Notes under the pieces: generated by a model
Told to the model about the DNA's origin: nothing
Database searches by the model: none
Seen by the model: the letters and a program-made list of their open reading frames with translations, nothing else
DNA from: Bowmanella pacifica
GTDB lineage: Bacteria > Pseudomonadota > Gammaproteobacteria > Enterobacterales > Alteromonadaceae
Direction of reading: 5' to 3'
Assembly (NCBI RefSeq): GCF_014645355.1
Contig: NZ_BMLS01000004.1
Coordinates: 248,001-312,000 of the forward strand
Length of the DNA: 64,000 nucleotides
Position numbers and translations under genes: made by a program
Shown here: positions 17,492-25,193 of the stretch, piece by piece
How positions within the stretch are numbered: position 1 is the first letter of the stretch
Layout of the letters: every line of letters begins with the position of its first letter

Positions 17492-18235
17492 ATGAAGTCG
17501 GTTAAGATTGTCGCCCTGGCCGGGCTAGCCTATCTGTTATTCCTGATAGCCAGCCTCCCTGCTGCCCAGGTTGTTCCGCGTTTACCCTTACCGCCTCAAC
17601 TTCAAGTACAAGGTTTGCAGGGCAGTATCTGGCAAGGTCGAGCAGCACTGGTGCAATACCAGGGCATACCTGTGCGTCAGCTGTCCTGGCAAGTTAACCC
17701 CTGGGCCTTGCTAACCGGCAAACTTTCTTTGCAGCTGGATGCGGGAAACAGCCGCGATGCCGAGCAAATCGCCCTGAAGGGGCATATTAGTCTGGGCAGT
17801 AGCAGTGCTAACAGTGACGGCTTGGATCTGTATCTACCTACAGATCTGATAATTTCACAATTACCTTTACCCCTGCCGGTTAACGCCGCAGGACGCTTTA
17901 AAGTGGCGCTGGATGAACTGGCTTATGACCAAAACGGCTGCCAGGCCATCAAGGGATCGGGCCAATGGTTAAATGCCCAGGTATCGGGCACCCGTGGCTT
18001 TATTCCATTGGGCAACTTTAACGCCGAACTAGGCTGCGATCAGCAAAACATGGTGCTGAACATTAAAGAGCCCAACAGCTTTGGCCTAAGCGCGCAGGCA
18101 AGAATACCAGCAAACTTTAAGGTGAAAGTGCAAGGCCGCTTTAAGCCGTCCGCCGATTTACCTGAAGAAGTACACCAGGCAGCACGGCTATTCGGCAAAC
18201 CCGATAACCAGGGTTATTACCAAATTCGGTTCTAA
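17492..18235 (+). CDS. gspN: Type II secretion system protein GspN
   Basis: Last gene of the operon (247 aa). An N-terminal hydrophobic signal or anchor (about 5-25) is followed by a beta-rich periplasmic region with LQGSIWQGRAALVQY and WQVNPWALLTGKL, features of the GspN/AsmA-like family. Its role in secretion is accessory and poorly defined. It starts 2 bp after gspM. No gspO, gspA or gspB follows. Confidence 0.92.
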   Translation: MKSVKIVALAGLAYLLFLIASLPAAQVVPRLPLPPQLQVQGLQGSIWQGRAALVQYQGIPVRQLSWQVNPWALLTGKLSLQLDAGNSRDAEQIALKGHISLGSSSANSDGLDLYLPTDLIISQLPLPLPVNAAGRFKVALDELAYDQNGCQAIKGSGQWLNAQVSGTRGFIPLGNFNAELGCDQQNMVLNIKEPNSFGLSAQARIPANFKVKVQGRFKPSADLPEEVHQAARLFGKPDNQGYYQIRF

Positions 18236-18269
18236 CTAACGCCTTGTAAAAGATGAGGCTGTTATGCGT

Positions 18270-18296
18270 AAGTGACGACCTTACAAGTCGTCACTT
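18270..18296. terminator. Convergent inverted repeat after gspN
   Basis: AAGTGACGAC (18270-18279) pairs perfectly with GTCGTCACTT (18287-18296), loop CTTACAA. It separates the gsp operon from the minus-strand lipoprotein gene. There is no long T-run, so efficiency is uncertain. Confidence 0.7.
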
Positions 18297-18302
18297 GTTA
18301 AT

Positions 18303-18689
18303 TTATTGCTGACCACTGACAGAGGCCGGACGGCACTTAGCCAACGTAAGAACAAACTGACGCTCGCTACCGGCCTGCTTTAACCAGCACTCCTCGGCAG
18401 AGATGTACAATTCAAAAACCAATGGAGGCTCCCGATGCCGCCCATTCAGTAGTCGTCCCTGCCCATCACGTAACGCTTGCCGCTCCAGCAACAATTTATG
18501 ACTGGTGGTTAAGGCCGTTTCCAGCAAAGGTATCTGCGGTGTGCCTGTGGCCTGCTCCAACACCTGCTGTAATTCGGCCTTTACCTCAGGCGATGGGTTG
18601 ATAATCAGCGCAGGAACCATCGACATGGCAGTGCCCTGACAGGCCCCCAGCAAACACAGAGTGCAGAACAATATCAGTTTGTTTTTCAT
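18303..18689 (-). CDS. Small predicted lipoprotein of unknown function
   Basis: 128 aa. A lipoprotein signal is visible (MKNKLILFCTLCLLGAC, lipobox LGAC), followed by a short domain with two further cysteines (ECWLK and AKCRPA) that could form a disulphide. I do not recognise the family. The ATG overlaps the stop of the upstream S41 protease gene by 4 bp, so the two are co-translated and the lipoprotein may be an accessory or inhibitor of that protease. This is inference from context only. Confidence 0.75.
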   Translation of the reverse strand: MKNKLILFCTLCLLGACQGTAMSMVPALIINPSPEVKAELQQVLEQATGTPQIPLLETALTTSHKLLLERQALRDGQGRLLNGRHREPPLVFELYISAEECWLKQAGSERQFVLTLAKCRPASVSGQQ

Positions 18690-20287
18690 TGATTCATCCC
18701 CTGTGGCATGACATTGGACGGGTAAACCTTATTGTTCCATAGCGGATCTATTGCGCTGCTACGCTGAATTGCCGGGCGAGTGGTAGACAGCTGTTTGACT
18801 TGCTTAGCCGCTGGCGGCGCCAGCGGACAGCTGCCATCTTGCATATATTGAAGCGCGGCAGCCAGCACCGCCTCCTGGGTATCCCCCAAAGCATGGTTTA
18901 AGTCGTCATCCACCCTGCAGCCAGGCACTTCGTCCATAAAATTCAGGTTAGGCCGCAGTTTCGGTTTAAAGCCATCAGCATACTCGCCAAAACCAGCGTA
19001 ATTCTCGCCTTTAAACTGGATAGTGGAATAAGTGGTACCACAATTATCGGTAGGGAAAAAACCATAAGGTTTGCCGCAGGTAGTGTCACCTATCAACACC
19101 ACTTCCACATTAATACCTCTGAGTGCGTTAATCAGCGCTTCACTGGCTGAACAGGTACTGTTACTGGACAACACATAGACCCGGGTTAAATCCAAACTTG
19201 GCAGCTCGATCCCGGTTGAATAAAAGTCTTCAGTCAGTAATTGGTTGAAAAAGCCAATCTCTTCGTCCCTTTCAAATTTACCGTTGAACACCACTTTTTC
19301 AAAGAACCCATCAGCCGGAATAATATCCGGACCAGTGATCATATACCCGAGTTGCGAGGACTGAGCCAGCAACCCTCCGCCGTTGTAACGCAAATCCAGC
19401 ACCAGTTCAGTGATATTGGCGTCTTTAAGCTGTTGCACAGCATCCTTCAGTGCTTGCTGGGATTTAAAGATATTAAAAGTGTTAAACAGTAAATAACCAA
19501 CCCGCCCTTGCGCGGTATCCAACACGGACGTTTTAGCTACCGCTTTAATCTCATAATCCGCTGAGGTAACCACTACCTCAAACAAATCACCACCTGAGGT
19601 GCTAAAGGTCATAGAGGTTTGCTGCCCTACCGAGTCAGGAAACAACCCCTGATTAATAGCGTCTACACCGGCAGTCGTTTCATCATTAACCACATCCCGG
19701 CCATTGATATTGATTAGCTGCATGCCCCGCTGAATACCTGCCAAGTCAGCCGGTGAACCAGGCTCAATGTACACCACGTGCAAACGACGGGGTGCATAGG
19801 GACTGTCCAACACCCATTCAAAGCCATAACCACTTGCCACCCCAGACTGGGTGCGTTTATTGCGCTCGGCTGTATCCTGAGCGTAATGAAAGTTGTCCTT
19901 CAAACTGCCCGACGCGGTGCGCTGGTCGGTTTTCAGGCGCTCGAAATACTCCAGCACGCTATAACCCGCAGGATTCACATCATCCAGTTCGTCATACCAA
20001 AGATAACTTTCATGACTCCAGGAGCGCAGCCAGAGTTTTTCAAGGGTTTCACTGCCTTTTCGATCTGCGTAGGCTTGGTTAGTGACAGGATCCACACCAC
20101 TGCGTGGCGCCTCACATTGATCTTTGAGGCTGGCAGAAGCGGCATATACACCGGCCTGCCATTGTGCGGCAGAAGCATTATTGATTGGGGAGGTGCCACC
20201 CGAGCTACCGCCGCCACCGCAGGCTGCTAAGGTTAAGAGAGTGCTAAGTGTAAGGCCGAGTTTCATGCTCTGTGTTGTGATTTGCAT
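18686..20287 (-). CDS. S41-family C-terminal processing-type peptidase, lipoprotein
   Basis: 533-aa secreted serine protease of the CtpA/tricorn type. The lipoprotein signal ends LAAC (Cys 23), followed by a Gly/Ser linker, an N-terminal helical region (about 75-145), a PDZ domain (about 155-245, with PGSPADLAGIQRGM) and the S41 core. The strand LVLDLRYNGGG, Ser 380 in TCSASEALIN and Lys 406 in GDTTCGKP form the expected Ser-Lys dyad, so it should be active. Several Cys pairs suggest disulphides. ATG 20287 has AGGA 7 nt upstream. It is the first gene of a two-gene unit with a small lipoprotein. Substrate unknown; the neighbouring T2SS is not evidence of a link. Confidence 0.9.
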   Translation of the reverse strand: MQITTQSMKLGLTLSTLLTLAACGGGGSSGGTSPINNASAAQWQAGVYAASASLKDQCEAPRSGVDPVTNQAYADRKGSETLEKLWLRSWSHESYLWYDELDDVNPAGYSVLEYFERLKTDQRTASGSLKDNFHYAQDTAERNKRTQSGVASGYGFEWVLDSPYAPRRLHVVYIEPGSPADLAGIQRGMQLININGRDVVNDETTAGVDAINQGLFPDSVGQQTSMTFSTSGGDLFEVVVTSADYEIKAVAKTSVLDTAQGRVGYLLFNTFNIFKSQQALKDAVQQLKDANITELVLDLRYNGGGLLAQSSQLGYMITGPDIIPADGFFEKVVFNGKFERDEEIGFFNQLLTEDFYSTGIELPSLDLTRVYVLSSNSTCSASEALINALRGINVEVVLIGDTTCGKPYGFFPTDNCGTTYSTIQFKGENYAGFGEYADGFKPKLRPNLNFMDEVPGCRVDDDLNHALGDTQEAVLAAALQYMQDGSCPLAPPAAKQVKQLSTTRPAIQRSSAIDPLWNNKVYPSNVMPQGMNQ

Positions 20288-20350
20288 AGATTTCCTGCCC
20301 TTGTAGGCTTCTTATAATTTTCAGGAACCAGCTTCATGTCCTAACGAAGC

Positions 20351-20378
20351 CAGTGCCTGCATCCTTTTAGTGGCACTG
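20351..20378 (-). promoter_or_regulatory. Hairpin upstream of S41 protease gene
   Basis: CAGTGCC (20351-20357) and GGCACTG (20372-20378) form a 7-bp inverted repeat with a 14-nt loop, about 65 bp before the protease start. It could fold in the leader or serve as an operator. The rest of 20288-20505 shows only weak promoter-like elements (TTGACC near 20460 on the minus strand). Confidence 0.35.
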
Positions 20379-20505
20379 CGCACTGACAAATGGAGCCTTC
20401 CAAAAGAATGCATAAGTGTTCAATGCCACTAACAGCAGTTAAAGCGATACCGAGCCTGGGGTCAAGATGACAGGATTACAATAACCAAACATCTGTGGAT
20501 TTTAA

Positions 20506-21189
20506 TTAACTATCACGCACAACCGGATTGCGGCGAATATCTTCCAGCAAATAGCGATAATCCTGAATTGCCGGGAATTCCTCTATCTCTCTGACCGGCT
20601 TTTTCGAGTCAGGATTACTGACCGCCAACAGATGACCAATACCAAACTGACGGGCGGCTTCCAGGATAATCAGGCTGTCATCCACAAATAAAGTACGAGC
20701 GGGGTCAAAGCCCAAGCGTGCCTGCAATTGCTGCCATAAAGATTGAGATTCTTTGGTTACCCCAAACTCATGGGTAGAAATCAGTTGGTCAATATGTTGA
20801 TCAAGCTGGGTACGTTCCACCTTCAATGACAAACTACCCGGATGAGCATTGGTCACCAAAACTACCTGCCGGCCGCTATCATGTAGGGCATCTAAGAAAG
20901 GAATGGTGTCCTCACGCAAACTAATCAGGTGCTGCACTTCGCGCTTGGCACTGACAATATCCATTTGCAAACGCTCAGCCCAATAATCCAGGCAATACCA
21001 GGCAATAGTGCCAGTCACCGCATCATAGTCTTTTTGCATACGTGCCTTGGCAGCGTCCAAGCTGACTCCGTCACGCTCTGCCAACTTGGCGGGAATCAAC
21101 TCCAGCCAGAAGTGGTTATCAAAATGTAGGTCCAGCAAGGTGCCGTCCATATCAAGCAATACGGTATCAATTTGTGTCCAAGGCAACAT
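20506..21189 (-). CDS. yrfG: GMP/IMP nucleotidase, HAD family
   Basis: HAD-superfamily phosphatase (227 aa) close to E. coli YrfG, which removes phosphate from GMP and IMP. The nucleophile motif DMDGTLLDL (Asp 12, acid Asp 14), Thr of motif II in LVTNAHP, Lys in TKESQ and the acidic motif IV FVDDS are all present. The shared FDNHFW and NWYCLDYW-like blocks support the orthology. Single gene, divergent from nudE by 110 bp; in E. coli yrfG is also next to nudE/hslR. Confidence 0.94.
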   Translation of the reverse strand: MLPWTQIDTVLLDMDGTLLDLHFDNHFWLELIPAKLAERDGVSLDAAKARMQKDYDAVTGTIAWYCLDYWAERLQMDIVSAKREVQHLISLREDTIPFLDALHDSGRQVVLVTNAHPGSLSLKVERTQLDQHIDQLISTHEFGVTKESQSLWQQLQARLGFDPARTLFVDDSLIILEAARQFGIGHLLAVSNPDSKKPVREIEEFPAIQDYRYLLEDIRRNPVVRDS

Positions 21190-21299
21190 AGCCAGTTACT
21201 CCGTTATCGCAACAAATTAGCGTTTCCGCGGCAATCCGCTGTTTTATCCGCCATTTATTGGGTTATAGTTAGGGCGAGTTATTCTAACGCGACAGGTAG

Positions 21300-21863
21300 A
21301 TGAGTAAAGTCACGTCGGACAAGGCCCTCCCCAAAATTCATGAGGTGCAGTTGGTGGCAAGCAGCCGCCTCTTCCACATCGAAAAGCTGGATCTGGAATT
21401 TTCCAACGGCGCACGGCGAGAGTTCGAGCGCATGAAAGGTTCGGGACGCGGTGCGGTCATGCTGGTGCCCTTTTTGGACCCCGAAACCCTGCTGCTGGTC
21501 AGAGAGTATGCCGCAGGCACACATTCTTATCAGTTGGGGTTTCCCAAAGGTCTGATCGATCCAGGTGAAGATTGTCTGCAGGCCGGAAACCGTGAGCTGA
21601 TGGAAGAAGTAGGATATGGTGCCACAAAGCTACACCGCTTACATCGTGTTGGTATGGCACCGGCGTTCTTTAATGCCAGTATGGACATATTGATTGCCGA
21701 AGACTTGTATCCTAAACGTCTGGAAGGCGATGAACCTGAACCACTGGAAGTCGTTCCCTGGTCAATACGGGAATTGGACCGCCTGTTGGATCGCGAAGAT
21801 TTCACCGAAGCCCGCAGTATTGCTGCCTTGCTGTTAACAGAGAGGTGGCTAAGGAATAGGTAA
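21300..21863 (+). CDS. nudE: ADP compounds hydrolase NudE (Nudix)
   Basis: Hydrolyses ADP-ribose, NADH and Ap3A to monophosphates. A perfect Nudix box is visible: Gly 84, Glu 90, Arg 98-Glu 99, Glu 102-Glu 103, Gly 105. Length is 187 aa, equal to the family. The stop overlaps the cysQ ATG by one base, making an operon nudE-cysQ-yceI. Both nudE and cysQ clear nucleotide by-products. Confidence 0.96.
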   Translation: MSKVTSDKALPKIHEVQLVASSRLFHIEKLDLEFSNGARREFERMKGSGRGAVMLVPFLDPETLLLVREYAAGTHSYQLGFPKGLIDPGEDCLQAGNRELMEEVGYGATKLHRLHRVGMAPAFFNASMDILIAEDLYPKRLEGDEPEPLEVVPWSIRELDRLLDREDFTEARSIAALLLTERWLRNR

Positions 21864-22708
21864 TGTCAAACGGCGACACGAGTAAATACCTGGCAATAGC
21901 CAAACAAGCTGCCCGCGAAGCCGGGCGAGTCATTCTTAAGATATATGATAGCGGTGATTATCAGCGCTACAGTAAGGACGACGAGTCGCCGGTCACCAGT
22001 GCCGACTACCTGGCCAACGATATCATTCAGGCCGCACTTGCCAAACAGACGCCCGATATTCCGGTAATGTCGGAAGAACAAAACAATGGCGACCTGCAAT
22101 CGCGCCAACATTGGAAGCGCTATTGGCTAATAGACCCTATAGACGGCACCCAGGAGTTTGTTGCCCGCAGCGGCGATTTCGCCGTCAATATCGCTCTGGT
22201 TGAAGATAACCAACCTGTCGTTGGGGTGATCTACTGGCCAGCTGGCGATTCAATGTACTACGCCAGTAAAGGTAACGGCGCTTTTAAAGAAACCCCTAAG
22301 GAAGACAAACGCATTAGCGTGCGCAAGCTGGATGATCCCGTCCATGGCGTGGTCGTACTGGCCATTAGCCGTAGGCAGTCGCGGGAAAAGGTCATGTCAC
22401 GTATGAATAGCAGCCGCACCTATCAGGCCTTGCCGTTGGGAAGCTGTTCACTCAAGGCCTGTTTTATTGCCGAGGGTAAAGCCGACGTGTTCCTGCGAAT
22501 TGGTGTCACCGGCGAATGGGACACAGGCGCATCGCAATGCATAGTTACCGAAGCTGGCGGAAAAATTTTGGCGGCCAATTTTGAACCGCTCACATACAAT
22601 AAACGCAACAGCCTGACTAATCCGGATTTTGTGGTGCTGGGAGACCCCAGTGTCGACTGGCAGGAAGTCGTAAAATATCAACAAGAGGATAATCATGAAA
22701 AGTCTTAG
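21863..22708 (+). CDS. cysQ: 3'(2'),5'-bisphosphate nucleotidase CysQ
   Basis: Lithium-sensitive Mg2+-dependent phosphatase that converts PAP (from sulfate assimilation and ACP synthesis) to AMP. It has the inositol monophosphatase-family metal motifs: EE in MSEEQ (about 71-72), DPIDGT (91-96) and WDTGASQ (about 218). 281 aa. Second gene of the nudE operon, overlapping yceI by 14 bp. Confidence 0.95.
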   Translation: MSNGDTSKYLAIAKQAAREAGRVILKIYDSGDYQRYSKDDESPVTSADYLANDIIQAALAKQTPDIPVMSEEQNNGDLQSRQHWKRYWLIDPIDGTQEFVARSGDFAVNIALVEDNQPVVGVIYWPAGDSMYYASKGNGAFKETPKEDKRISVRKLDDPVHGVVVLAISRRQSREKVMSRMNSSRTYQALPLGSCSLKACFIAEGKADVFLRIGVTGEWDTGASQCIVTEAGGKILAANFEPLTYNKRNSLTNPDFVVLGDPSVDWQEVVKYQQEDNHEKS

Positions 22709-23261
22709 CCTGGCAGCCCTGCTGCTCTGTTCTCAAGCCGCCCTGGCCGATTGGCAATTGGATCAATCGGCATCCAGCCTGAGTTTCCTGTCAACCAAAA
22801 ACAACCTGGTTACCGAAACGCACCACTTCACGGCATTTAGCGGCACACTGGCCGACGATGGCAGCCTGAAGATCAATATTGAGCTGAATTCGGTAGAAAC
22901 CAACATTCCTATCCGCAATGAGCGCATGCGCGAGCACATGTTTAAGCTATTCCCTAACGCCACCCTGACCGCCCAGGTACCAAAAACCGTGATGGAGCTG
23001 GATGTGGGTGAATCCACGGCGCTGGAGATTAAAGGTCAGTTAGAGCTGAATACCAAATCACAAATCCTGCCCATACCTTTACAAATTACGCGCTTAGCCA
23101 ATGAGCAGTTGCTGGCCACCACCACGCAACCCATTCTGCTTAACACAGTGCAGTTTGGTTTGACCGATGGTGTGAAAAAACTGCAGGAACTGGCGGGCCT
23201 GGCCAGCATTGATCAGACAGTTCCCGTCACTTTCAACGTGATTTTCAGCAGCGCCAACTAA
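22695..23261 (+). CDS. YceI-family periplasmic protein
   Basis: 188 aa with signal peptide (cleavage likely after LCSQAALA) and a YceI lipocalin-like beta-barrel. Family members bind polyisoprenoid chains. The motif [18 protein letters not shown] fits the family. The start is inside the end of cysQ (14 bp), so translation depends on cysQ reading. It converges on yheU with a 4-bp stop-to-stop overlap and no terminator between. Confidence 0.88.
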   Translation: MKSLSLAALLLCSQAALADWQLDQSASSLSFLSTKNNLVTETHHFTAFSGTLADDGSLKINIELNSVETNIPIRNERMREHMFKLFPNATLTAQVPKTVMELDVGESTALEIKGQLELNTKSQILPIPLQITRLANEQLLATTTQPILLNTVQFGLTDGVKKLQELAGLASIDQTVPVTFNVIFSSAN

Positions 23262-23479
23262 TCAGTATTGAACTGCGAAGCCGGCACGATATTGACCGAC
23301 TCATGTAGTTCAGAATACACCAGCAGTGCATCACCAGACTTAAGCTGTTGATGCACTTGCTGAATCTTCTCTTTTAGCGACACTTCTTCACTACCGTAGT
23401 CAGTCCCTTCCCGTAATACAAAAGCTTCAATAATGTTTAGCAAAGTGTCAGTTTCAAGCTCATCAACGGGAATAATCAT
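23258..23479 (-). CDS. yheU: YheU family protein
   Basis: 73-aa acidic protein matching E. coli YheU across its length ([33 protein letters not shown]). Function unknown. It follows yheT with a 4-bp overlap, as in E. coli, where yheT-yheU are also adjacent. Confidence 0.93.
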   Translation of the reverse strand: MIIPVDELETDTLLNIIEAFVLREGTDYGSEEVSLKEKIQQVHQQLKSGDALLVYSELHESVNIVPASQFNTD

Positions 23480-24480
23480 GCACTGTCTTCCAAATAAGGG
23501 CGAACAAAGTCTACCACCCGTTGATGCGTCCAGATAACCGGCCGCCAGGGTGTGCCTTGCATAAAACCGACATGCCCTCCCTGTTGGCTAAGTTCCAGCC
23601 GCACAAAGGGAGATATTTCATGGGCCTGAGGCACCACCTGAGGATTCATAAAAGGGTCATCCAACGCATGCAACACCAGAGTGGGGGTTGAAATTTTGTT
23701 TAAGTAAGCAACAGCGCTGCATTGCTGATAATAATCATCGGCATCGGCAAAACCATGCAGCGGCGCCGTCACATGCTGGTCAAAATCGCGAAAGCTTTGA
23801 AACCCTCTGACTTTCTCTTCATTTAATGCCAGTGCAGAGAAATCCAGCCGGTTCATTTTTTCCAGCAAGCGCTTGCACATGCTACCCAGCAGATAGCGTT
23901 GATAAAGTCTGGAAAAGCCCTGATTAATGCTCTGAGCACAATTGGCCAGGCGAAACGGCGGTGAAATAGCAACCGCTGCTTGTAACCAGGATTGATTGAT
24001 TTTTTCGCCAAGCAGTTTTAGCAGCATGTTGGCGCCAAGAGAAAAGCCCATACCGACCTTAGGCACATGTGGAAAACGGTTAGCTAAGGTTTCAAGAAAA
24101 AAGGTCGCATCCAGCGTATCACCGGAATGGTAAGCGCGTGTGGTGCGATTGGGCTGAGTACCGCAACCACGAAAGTGCATCATGACGCCGCGCCAGCCCT
24201 GACTGTGCAAAACCGCCAACATATCGTTGGCATAGTGTGAGCGAGCAGAACCTTCCAGGCCGTGAAAACAAGCCACTAACCCCTTCGGCTTGGCAATATT
24301 CGGGGTCCAGGCCAATTCCACAAAGTCACCATCGGGTAATTCCAGCGACTCCCAGTGTAATTGGATAGCACGGCGCTTTTGCAACAACCTCGGCCAGATT
24401 GTCTGGACATGGGGGCTTCTCGCCCACCAGGGGGGCCTGAACGCGCTTTCTACAATATGACCAAACTCTGTGCCACTCAC
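23476..24480 (-). CDS. yheT: YheT alpha/beta hydrolase
   Basis: Member of the UPF0017/YheT alpha/beta-hydrolase family, close to E. coli YheT ([40 protein letters not shown]). The nucleophile elbow is GFSLGAN, with a C-terminal acid and His in DDPFM and GGHVGFM. I place the start at GTG 24480 (334 aa), preceded by GGAGCAGCAGAGAA; a TTG at 24540 gives 354 aa but has no ribosome site. In-cell substrate unknown; carboxylesterase activity is likely from the family. Confidence 0.9.
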   Translation of the reverse strand: MSGTEFGHIVESAFRPPWWARSPHVQTIWPRLLQKRRAIQLHWESLELPDGDFVELAWTPNIAKPKGLVACFHGLEGSARSHYANDMLAVLHSQGWRGVMMHFRGCGTQPNRTTRAYHSGDTLDATFFLETLANRFPHVPKVGMGFSLGANMLLKLLGEKINQSWLQAAVAISPPFRLANCAQSINQGFSRLYQRYLLGSMCKRLLEKMNRLDFSALALNEEKVRGFQSFRDFDQHVTAPLHGFADADDYYQQCSAVAYLNKISTPTLVLHALDDPFMNPQVVPQAHEISPFVRLELSQQGGHVGFMQGTPWRPVIWTHQRVVDFVRPYLEDSA

Positions 24481-24546
24481 TTCTCTGCTGCTCCATCTGT
24501 CAATCAACGGGATTTGACACCAGAGCAGCGACGAAGACAAGGCTGA

Positions 24547-24675
24547 TCAGTGAGGTTCGCCGTCTATGCTGTTACGAATAAACAGGTAGACATAGTAAAA
24601 ACAGATGGCCAGGACCACCCCCAAACCGAGCAGAGAACCCCAGGCAACCGGGTCATTCAGAATAAGTTCCCACAT
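24547..24675 (-). CDS. Small single-pass membrane protein (42 aa)
   Basis: A short gene reading MWELILNDPVAWGS then a hydrophobic helix (about residues 14-36) and a short polar tail ending DGEPH. ATG at 24675 has a near-perfect Shine-Dalgarno (AGGAGG, 5 nt spacing), which makes it believable despite its size. It lies between the DUF2390 gene and yheT on the same strand, in what looks like one transcription unit. It resembles the short DUF3149-type membrane proteins, but I cannot confirm this. Confidence 0.75.
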   Translation of the reverse strand: MWELILNDPVAWGSLLGLGVVLAICFYYVYLFIRNSIDGEPH

Positions 24676-24704
24676 GATAGCCTCCTATGGCATTAATTCG
24701 GCTA

Positions 24705-25193
24705 TCACTTTACGCGTTGCTGCGGCAACTCACTTTGACCCCGGTCAACTTTTGCGTCGGTTTGTAATTGCGCAATCAGCGCGGTTAACTCACTTGGCAT
24801 CTGCGGCTGCACAACGGACGCGTACAAAACGAGATTATCTTCACCCAAGTCTGCGACAGGCAGTCGATTCAAACATTGTATAAGGTCAGCTTGCTGGCGC
24901 TTTTCTAACTGTAGTTCGGCATCGAGTAAGTGTTGATACGCCAAGCCATCCAACCCTTTAACCTGGCGTCTTACAGCGCGCAAGGGAGTAATAACCTGTT
25001 CGGTGCTGGCTAGACTGTTTATCAGCGCTGGTAAGCTGGCTTGTGATATTCCCATTCCATGCTGTTGTAGATACAGACACAACAGCACCAGATTCACGTT
25101 CATGGCGTAACTATCCTGCAATTGCAAACATAGCGCTCCCCGCTTCTGGTAGAGCGCCAGGCTGAATTGCCAGAAGTCTTCAGTCTGCCACAC
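24705..25193 (-). CDS. TIGR02444/DUF2390 family protein
   Basis: 162 aa from GTG 25193. It opens with WQTEDFWQFSLALYQ and has the conserved LQLQDSYAMNVNLVLLCLYL block, as I recall for the TIGR02444/DUF2390 family of unknown function. A longer reading from 25265 would run antiparallel-frame through the end of yheS and is not supported; the GTG has CAGGAG about 10 nt upstream and overlaps yheS by 14 bp, so it is probably coupled to it. All-helical, cytoplasmic. Confidence 0.85.
   Translation of the reverse strand: MWQTEDFWQFSLALYQKRGALCLQLQDSYAMNVNLVLLCLYLQQHGMGISQASLPALINSLASTEQVITPLRAVRRQVKGLDGLAYQHLLDAELQLEKRQQADLIQCLNRLPVADLGEDNLVLYASVVQPQMPSELTALIAQLQTDAKVDRGQSELPQQRVK

Noticed and set aside
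6929-18235. Type II cluster as a type IV pilus or competence system
   Set aside because: GspC, GspK, GspL, GspM and GspN and the gene order are specific for type II secretion.
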